Under the pieces are notes generated by a model that made no database searches, had not been told where the DNA came from, and saw only the letters and a list, made by a program, of their open reading frames with translations. Positions 23,847 to 28,051 of a stretch of DNA of 28,051 bases are shown piece by piece. A program made the translations under genes and the position numbers. Origin of the DNA: JAPHTQ01 sp050295975 (lineage in GTDB: Bacteria > Pseudomonadota > Gammaproteobacteria > Thiohalomonadales > Thiohalomonadaceae); the NCBI GenBank assembly GCA_050295975.1, contig JBNKQR010000039.1, positions 1 to 28,051 on the forward strand, written 5' to 3'. Numbering within the stretch: position 1 is the stretch's first letter; every line of letters begins with the position of its first letter.

Positions 23847-24184
23847 GGTGCTTCCTGCGCCCCTTCGGCAAGGGCTGCATCTATCGCGCTTCTGATCTGC
23901 TGCGGCATCGGTTCTGCCTCAATCTGGGCGTGGAACTGACCTTCGCGGAAGAGAAACAGGCTGGGAAGGTGGAAGACGTCGAATTCGTTGGTCAGAGCCT
24001 GATCCTGTTGCGCGTCGACTTCAAACAGATGGAGATCGGCAAACACCTCTGCATGACCCTCCAGCACAAGCTTCAATTGACGACAGGAGCCGCAACCGGG
24101 TGCGGTGAACATCACCAGACTTACGCCCTTGCTCTCTGCCAGGGTCGGATGGAAATCGAACTGGTTCAATTTGGTGAGTGCCAT
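23843..24184 (-). CDS. Thioredoxin-like protein with a CGSC active site
   Basis: A 113-residue single thioredoxin-fold domain without a signal peptide, hence cytoplasmic. VSLVMFTAPGCGSCRQLKL carries the redox pair Cys31/Cys34 (CGSC rather than CGPC). LFEVDAQQD, then FHLPSLFLFREGQ with the cis-proline, and a C-terminal helix follow. It could be a general reductant or a specific partner of another protein in this operon. The ATG at 24184 has GGGAG upstream. It overlaps ampD by 4 nt and lies 14 nt after the CBS gene, tying the two halves of the operon together. The substrate is unknown. Confidence 0.85.
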   Translation of the reverse strand: MALTKLNQFDFHPTLAESKGVSLVMFTAPGCGSCRQLKLVLEGHAEVFADLHLFEVDAQQDQALTNEFDVFHLPSLFLFREGQFHAQIEAEPMPQQIRSAIDAALAEGAQEAP

Positions 24185-24198
24185 TTCCTTGCTCTCCC

Positions 24199-24612
24199 TT
24201 AGTCGATATCGGCAAACATCCCTTTCACTACCATATCAGTGTAACTCACGATGCCAACCACCTCACCGCTTTTATCCACCACCGGACAGCGTGAAAGGTG
24301 GAAACGAGTAAACAGTCGCGCACAGTAGCGGATATCCATCTCCTGATCGACTGTGATCACCGGTTTTGCCATCACTTCATACACGTTGAGCCGCTCTGGC
24401 GCTCGATCAGTTGCCAGGATCTTGCGGCCAATGTCCGAGATCAGCAACATGCCGTATTCGTCATCGTCATGGCGCTTGTTAACAACAAGGCATTTGGTCT
24501 CCACGTGCTTCATGGTTTCAACGGCATCGCGAACGGTGGCCATGCCGTCCACCATATCGAACTTGCGCTTCATTACGTCTTTCACGCGTATGACCATTCT
24601 ATCGCTAGTCAT
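24199..24612 (-). CDS. Stand-alone CBS-pair protein
   Basis: A 137-residue protein made only of two CBS domains (a Bateman module). The first covers about residues 8-70 (VKDVMKRKF, YGMLLISDIGRKIL) and the second about 76-133 (VYEVMAKPVITVDQ, CPVVDKSGEVVGIVSYTDM). Such modules commonly bind AMP, ATP or other adenine nucleotides and gate transporters or enzymes. Its start overlaps the stop of the PII-like gene by one base. A likely role is nucleotide-dependent control of the DUF1538 transporter encoded two and three genes upstream. That is inference from operon structure. Confidence 0.88.
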   Translation of the reverse strand: MTSDRMVIRVKDVMKRKFDMVDGMATVRDAVETMKHVETKCLVVNKRHDDDEYGMLLISDIGRKILATDRAPERLNVYEVMAKPVITVDQEMDIRYCARLFTRFHLSRCPVVDKSGEVVGIVSYTDMVVKGMFADID

Positions 24613-24962
24613 TAGATTTCCTCCTCTACCGCAGAAGTGAGTTGTTGCACCTGATGGATGACGCCGACTGCATCCTCCACATCGATCTGAAAGGCGATGC
24701 CGGTACCAGGCTGTTCGTCGAACTGCCCAACCTTGGCGATCTTCTCCAGGATCTTGCGACTCATATGTTCCTCCACCAGAAACATCACCATATCGCGCTG
24801 GCTCTCCAGAGAGAGGCCGAAGAAGGTCTTGTTCTTTTTAACCCCCTCACCTCGCGCCTGATTGAGCACGGTAGCACCGGTGGCACCGGCATCTCGCGCC
24901 GCATCCAGCACCGCATCGGTTTTGTCGTCTTCGACCATGGCGACCAGTAGTTTGAAATGCAT
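24612..24962 (-). CDS. PII-like (GlnB-superfamily) small regulator
   Basis: A 116-residue protein with the compact alpha/beta layout of PII-like proteins. MHFKLLVAMVEDDKTDAVLDAA is the first strand and helix, and GATGATVLNQARGEG resembles the PII strand and glycine-rich turn before the T-loop. The T-loop region (KKNKTFFGLSLES) lacks the uridylylated Tyr motif of GlnB/GlnK, and the C-terminal half lacks the canonical GDGKIF block. It is therefore a PII-like protein rather than a classical nitrogen regulator. The C-terminal part reads GTGIAFQIDVEDAVGVIHQVQ. It lies 2 nt after the second DUF1538 gene and overlaps the CBS gene by one base. It may bind a nucleotide and dock on the membrane pair, like GlnK on AmtB or SbtB on SbtA. 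Confidence 0.78.
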   Translation of the reverse strand: MHFKLLVAMVEDDKTDAVLDAARDAGATGATVLNQARGEGVKKNKTFFGLSLESQRDMVMFLVEEHMSRKILEKIAKVGQFDEQPGTGIAFQIDVEDAVGVIHQVQQLTSAVEEEI

Positions 24963-24964
24963 GG

Positions 24965-25750
24965 CTATTCTCCCAGGTTGTCACGCCGCTTGAAGCGACG
25001 CGCTCTCCACTCACTCAGTTGTGCATAACCCATTACCGACATAATCGGAAACAGGCTGGCAAAAGCGATCAGGCCGAAGCCGTCTAACATTGGACTACGT
25101 CCCGGCACCGTACTGGCCAGACCCAGCCCGAGGGCGGTCACTAGCGGTACGGTAACCGTGGATGTGGTAACCCCGCCGGAGTCATAGGCCAGGGCAATGA
25201 TCAGTTTCGGTGCGTAGAAGGTCTGAATAATGACCACCACGTAACCGGCGATGATGTAATAGTGCAACGGTGTGCCGCTAACAATCCGAAAGGCGCCGAG
25301 GGCGATACCGAGCGCGACACCAATCGCCACTGCGGTGCGCAGCCCCCAGACGCTGATGGCGCCACCGGAAACCTCGTTGGCCTTAATCGCCACGGCGATC
25401 AGCGACGGCTCCGCCACTGTGGTAGAAAAACCGATAGAAAGAGCAAATAGATAGACCCACCAGTAGTCATTCCACTGCAGTACACGCTGCGCCGTATCAC
25501 CGAGAATAAAGGCCGGATCGGTAAGCTGTTTTGCCATCAGCTCACCCAGGGGGAACAGTGCCTCCTGCAGGCCGATTAGGAATAGAGCCAGACCAAGCAA
25601 CACGTAGCCGAATCCGATTAACACTTTTTTCAGGTTGGCGATTGGACGGCGGATAACAAATATCTGGAAACCGAAAATAACCAGTGCAATGGGTATGACA
25701 TCACGCATGGTGCCAACCAGGGTGTCAAGAATGAGGTGCAGCAGATCCAT
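24965..25750 (-). CDS. DUF1538 membrane protein, second subunit (UmpAB-like antiporter subunit)
   Basis: A 261-residue polytopic inner-membrane protein with about seven hydrophobic segments, family DUF1538. Conserved features are GFSTTVAEPSLIAVAIKAN in the third segment, YDSGGVTTSTVTVPLVTALG in the sixth, and GFGLIAFASLFPIMSVMGYAQ near the end. The C-terminus is short and basic (WRARRFKRRDN). It is a clear paralogue of the preceding gene product. I recall, unverified, that a DUF1538 pair from Halomonas was described as a two-component Na+(Li+,K+)/H+ antiporter called UmpAB. If this holds, the two proteins would form one transporter. The ATG at 25750 overlaps the previous stop by one base. Confidence 0.85.
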   Translation of the reverse strand: MDLLHLILDTLVGTMRDVIPIALVIFGFQIFVIRRPIANLKKVLIGFGYVLLGLALFLIGLQEALFPLGELMAKQLTDPAFILGDTAQRVLQWNDYWWVYLFALSIGFSTTVAEPSLIAVAIKANEVSGGAISVWGLRTAVAIGVALGIALGAFRIVSGTPLHYYIIAGYVVVIIQTFYAPKLIIALAYDSGGVTTSTVTVPLVTALGLGLASTVPGRSPMLDGFGLIAFASLFPIMSVMGYAQLSEWRARRFKRRDNLGE

Positions 25751-26499
25751 CAGCCGATCACCATGCCGTAACCCATGACAAAGATCATCGGTGTAAGTGA
25801 TGCAAAGGCGATGAGACCAAAACCATCGACCATTGGATTGCGCCCCTTAATAGAGGAAGCAAGACCGACACCAAGCGCGGTCACCAATGGCACTGTGATA
25901 GTAGAGGTGGTGACGCCGCCCGAGTCATAGGCGATGCCGATGATCTCCTCTGGTGCAAACATGGTCATGATCACCACGCCAGCATAGCCGCCAATAATCA
26001 GGTAGTGGATTGGCCAGCCACGAAGAATCCGCAATACGCCAAGAACAATGGCAAAACCAACCGACAGGGCCACGGTGTAGCGCAGACCATTGGCATAACT
26101 TTCCATCGCGGCTTCACTCTTTTCAATCATCCCACCCGATGCGGCGACTTCTGCCGCCTCGCCTGCGACGGCAATGAGTGCTGGTTCCGCCACGGTGGTG
26201 CCGAAACCCAGGGCAAAGGCAAAGGTCAGCAGCCAGAACACGCTACCCTTGCGGGCAAAGGCGTAGGCCATGCTTTCACCGATGGGGAACAGCCCCATCT
26301 CCAGTCCGCGAATGAACAGGGTGAGTCCTAGCACCACCATCAGGGTACCAAACAGCAGCTCACCAAGATTTGGGATCGGCTGTTGTAGTACAACGATCTG
26401 AAAGAAACCGATAACCAGAATGATCGGCGCCAGATCGCGCAGACTATCGATGAAGGGACGTAAAGCAGCGGGCAGGGGGAGACTCAAAACTCGGCTCAT
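25750..26499 (-). CDS. DUF1538 membrane protein, first subunit (UmpAB-like antiporter subunit)
   Basis: A 249-residue polytopic membrane protein of the same DUF1538 family as its downstream neighbour. It has GFGTTVAEPALIAVAGEAAE, YDSGGVTTSTITVPLVTALG and GFGLIAFASLTPMIFVMGYG. An extra loop (about residues 120-135, VAASGGMIEKSEAAMES) separates the first motif from the next membrane segment and is shorter in the partner. I place the start at the ATG at 26499 (MSRVLSLPLPAALRPFIDS). A TTG at 26523 would add eight residues without a ribosome site. It is the first gene of a seven-gene unit ending in ampE and diverges from the retropepsin-like gene. No clear promoter was found. A cation/proton antiport role is inferred from recalled UmpAB work. 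Confidence 0.84.
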   Translation of the reverse strand: MSRVLSLPLPAALRPFIDSLRDLAPIILVIGFFQIVVLQQPIPNLGELLFGTLMVVLGLTLFIRGLEMGLFPIGESMAYAFARKGSVFWLLTFAFALGFGTTVAEPALIAVAGEAAEVAASGGMIEKSEAAMESYANGLRYTVALSVGFAIVLGVLRILRGWPIHYLIIGGYAGVVIMTMFAPEEIIGIAYDSGGVTTSTITVPLVTALGVGLASSIKGRNPMVDGFGLIAFASLTPMIFVMGYGMVIG

Positions 26500-26569
26500 C
26501 ACGGTTTGCGAATGTCCTGTCAAAGGTACACTATTGAACGATACGTGTTAACCATAGCCAGTTCTGAAT

Positions 26570-27091
26570 ATGTCACAACAAGATAACGCCCCTCGCACGG
26601 GGAAAACGATGATGATCGCAGGCTGGATTATCGGCCTCGGTCTGCTCAGTCTGCTGTTCAACAACGTACTCGAAAAGCAAATCAATCCCAATCAACGGGT
26701 TGCTGCGCGAATGAACGACAGCGGTGTGCGTGAGGTGGTGTTGCAGCGAAACCGTTACGGCCACTATGTTGCCAGCGGCGAGATCAACGGTCACACGGTG
26801 GAATTTTTGCTGGATACCGGCGCCAGTGATGTTTCGGTACCGCAATCATTGGCGGGGAGACTGGGGCTGAAACCCGGCCGACCGATTACCTACAACACGG
26901 CCAATGGCATCATCACCGCCTACATGACCCGTATTGGCGATCTGCGTCTGGGTAATATTGCACTGCAGAATATTCCTGCGAGCATAAATCCCAATAAAGG
27001 GGATGAAACCATTCTGCTGGGGATGAGTTTTCTTAAGCATCTGGAGTTTACCCAACGCGGCGATACCCTGATAATCCGGCAGTATCCTTGA
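26570..27091 (+). CDS. Membrane-anchored retropepsin-like aspartic protease
   Basis: A 173-residue protein with one N-terminal membrane segment (about residues 14-32, MMIAGWIIGLGLLSLLF) and a periplasmic single-lobe aspartic protease domain. The catalytic motif is LLDTGASDVSVP with Asp82. A strand with GMSFLKHLEFTQRGDTLII closes the domain, as in clan AA proteases of the TIGR02281 type. These work as homodimers, each supplying one Asp. Substrates are not known to me. The ATG at 26570 has no strong ribosome site. It diverges from the DUF1538 operon and is followed after 96 nt by an AGCS symporter gene on the same strand. I see no clear functional link with that gene. Confidence 0.9.
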   Translation: MSQQDNAPRTGKTMMIAGWIIGLGLLSLLFNNVLEKQINPNQRVAARMNDSGVREVVLQRNRYGHYVASGEINGHTVEFLLDTGASDVSVPQSLAGRLGLKPGRPITYNTANGIITAYMTRIGDLRLGNIALQNIPASINPNKGDETILLGMSFLKHLEFTQRGDTLIIRQYP

Positions 27092-27187
27092 GGGTACATC
27101 TAATACTCCACACAAGCCGCGATTGCTGCCTTGGGAAACAACTCAAGATGTATACCGAACAAGAAGATTAACGATGGGGGAATTGGG

Positions 27188-28051
27188 ATGGATGGTTTTA
27201 TTGCGCAACTAACCGAGTGGACCGGCTGGCTTTCCGGGCTGCTGTGGGGCAACTACCTTACTCTGGGCCTGCTGGTTGGCACCGGTTTCTATCTGACCTT
27301 AAAGATGGGCTTTGTGCAGATACGTGGCTTTCGCCACAGTGCACAACTGATTAGCGGCAAGTTCAACGATCCGGATCATCCGGGCGAGGTTTCCCATTTC
27401 CAGGCCCTCTCTACCGCCCTCTCTGCCACCGTCGGTACCGGTAATATCGCAGGTGTAGCTACCGCGATATCTCTTGGTGGACCGGGAGCGCTGTTCTGGA
27501 TGTGGGTCACTGCTTTCGTCGGCATGGCCACTAAGTTCACCGAATGTACCCTGTCGCTGAAATTCCGTGAGGTGGATCCAGAGGGGCAAATCTCTGGTGG
27601 GCCGATGTACACACTGCTGCATGGCCTGAAGATGCGCCGTACTGCGGTGCTCTTCGCCAGTTTTGCACTGATCGCCTCTTTCGGTATCGGCAACATGGTG
27701 CAGGCCAACTCGGTGGTCGATGGGCTGGGCTATATCTGGCCTGAGATTAAGCAGGATAGCTGGATGATCGGCGCGGTGATGGCCATTCTGGTGGGGCTGG
27801 TGATCCTCGGTGGGGTGAAGCGTATCGCCAGGGTCGCTAGCACCATCGTTCCCTTCATGGCGGTTCTCTACGTCTCTGCTGCGCTGATTGTGCTGTTTAA
27901 CAATGTGGATGCGATCCCCGCTGCCTTCGGCACCATTCTCAACCACGCCCTCAACCCCTGGTCAGTGGGTGGCGCTGCCGTGGGTGAGGCAATCCGCTGG
28001 GGTGTGGCCCGCGGCCTCTTCTCCAATGAAGCGGGGCTTGGCTCCTCACCT
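27188..28051 (+). CDS. AGCS family sodium:alanine/glycine symporter, partial
   Basis: The frame runs open from the ATG at 27188 to the right edge, giving the first 288 codons of a protein that is usually about 450-500 residues. It is a sodium-coupled amino-acid importer of the inner membrane. Diagnostic blocks are FQALSTALSATVGTGNIAGV near residues 74-93, GPGALFWMWVTAFVGMATKF near 98-117, ISGGPMYTL and, at the edge, EAIRWGVARGLFSNEAGLGS. A GGGGGA ribosome site lies about 8 nt before the start. The substrate (Ala, Gly, possibly Gln) cannot be fixed from this part. The C-terminus lies outside the window. Confidence 0.95.
   Translation, partial: MDGFIAQLTEWTGWLSGLLWGNYLTLGLLVGTGFYLTLKMGFVQIRGFRHSAQLISGKFNDPDHPGEVSHFQALSTALSATVGTGNIAGVATAISLGGPGALFWMWVTAFVGMATKFTECTLSLKFREVDPEGQISGGPMYTLLHGLKMRRTAVLFASFALIASFGIGNMVQANSVVDGLGYIWPEIKQDSWMIGAVMAILVGLVILGGVKRIARVASTIVPFMAVLYVSAALIVLFNNVDAIPAAFGTILNHALNPWSVGGAAVGEAIRWGVARGLFSNEAGLGSSP

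Noticed and set aside
27093..27157. Imperfect inverted repeat (GGTACATCT and AGATGTATACC) after the retropepsin gene
   Set aside because: The arms are far apart, contain a bulge and are not followed by a T run, so a terminator call is not supported.
1..28051. CRISPR arrays, tRNA or rRNA genes, insertion sequences, prophage
   Set aside because: No regularly spaced repeats, tRNA-like cloverleaf, transposase or phage gene was seen on reading both strands. A dedicated scan was not possible.

Overview
This 28 kb window is gene-dense, moderately GC-rich chromosomal DNA with Shine-Dalgarno-led operons and almost no spacer. The combination of rppH-ptsP, ycgN, ampDE, E. coli-type pepN and a btuB leader riboswitch points to a gammaproteobacterium. 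A marine or sulfur-oxidising lineage near the Chromatiales is my guess; the window alone does not prove it. I see no tRNA, rRNA, CRISPR array, insertion sequence or prophage.

Layout from left to right. (1) 1-2179: a ptsP fragment and rppH on the minus strand, divergent from a HAD-IB phosphatase. (2) 2184-3919: btuC and btuD, the membrane and ATPase parts of a B12 importer, tightly coupled to the HAD gene and convergent with an orphan ParA-type ATPase. (3) 4735-9954: promoter regions and a cobalamin riboswitch, then btuB, a dedicated tonB, a PduO-type cobalamin adenosyltransferase, a BtuF-like binding protein and an unassigned Rossmann-fold protein. (4) 10007-16507: an OlsF-like bifunctional acyltransferase and a second BtuF on the minus strand, divergent from cobQ; then a small unknown gene coupled to ycgN, facing a diguanylate cyclase plus a small unknown gene. 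(5) 16671-22276, minus strand: cobU-cobT-cobC-cobS-pepN, the nucleotide-loop assembly branch of B12 synthesis ending in aminopeptidase N. (6) 22377-26499, minus strand: a compact seven-gene run of two DUF1538 membrane proteins, a PII-like protein, a CBS-pair protein, a thioredoxin-like protein, ampD and ampE, closed by a good terminator. (7) 26570-28051: a membrane-anchored retropepsin-like protease and the first part of an AGCS sodium:amino-acid symporter.

Two themes dominate. The first is cobalamin. Outer-membrane uptake (BtuB/TonB), periplasmic capture (two BtuF-like proteins), inner-membrane import (BtuCD), adenosylation (PduO-type), amidation to cobyric acid (CobQ) and lower-ligand attachment (CobU, CobT, CobC, CobS) are spread over at least four transcription units. 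Only the btuB unit carries a visible riboswitch. Corrin-ring genes and cbiB/cobD are not in the window.

The second is the DUF1538 operon. Two paralogous half-transporters are followed by two small proteins of nucleotide-sensing families and are co-transcribed with the peptidoglycan-recycling pair ampDE. This is the best candidate here for an under-described system.

Two copies of a REP-like palindrome (9973-10000 and 20665-20690) sit in gene-end spacers.
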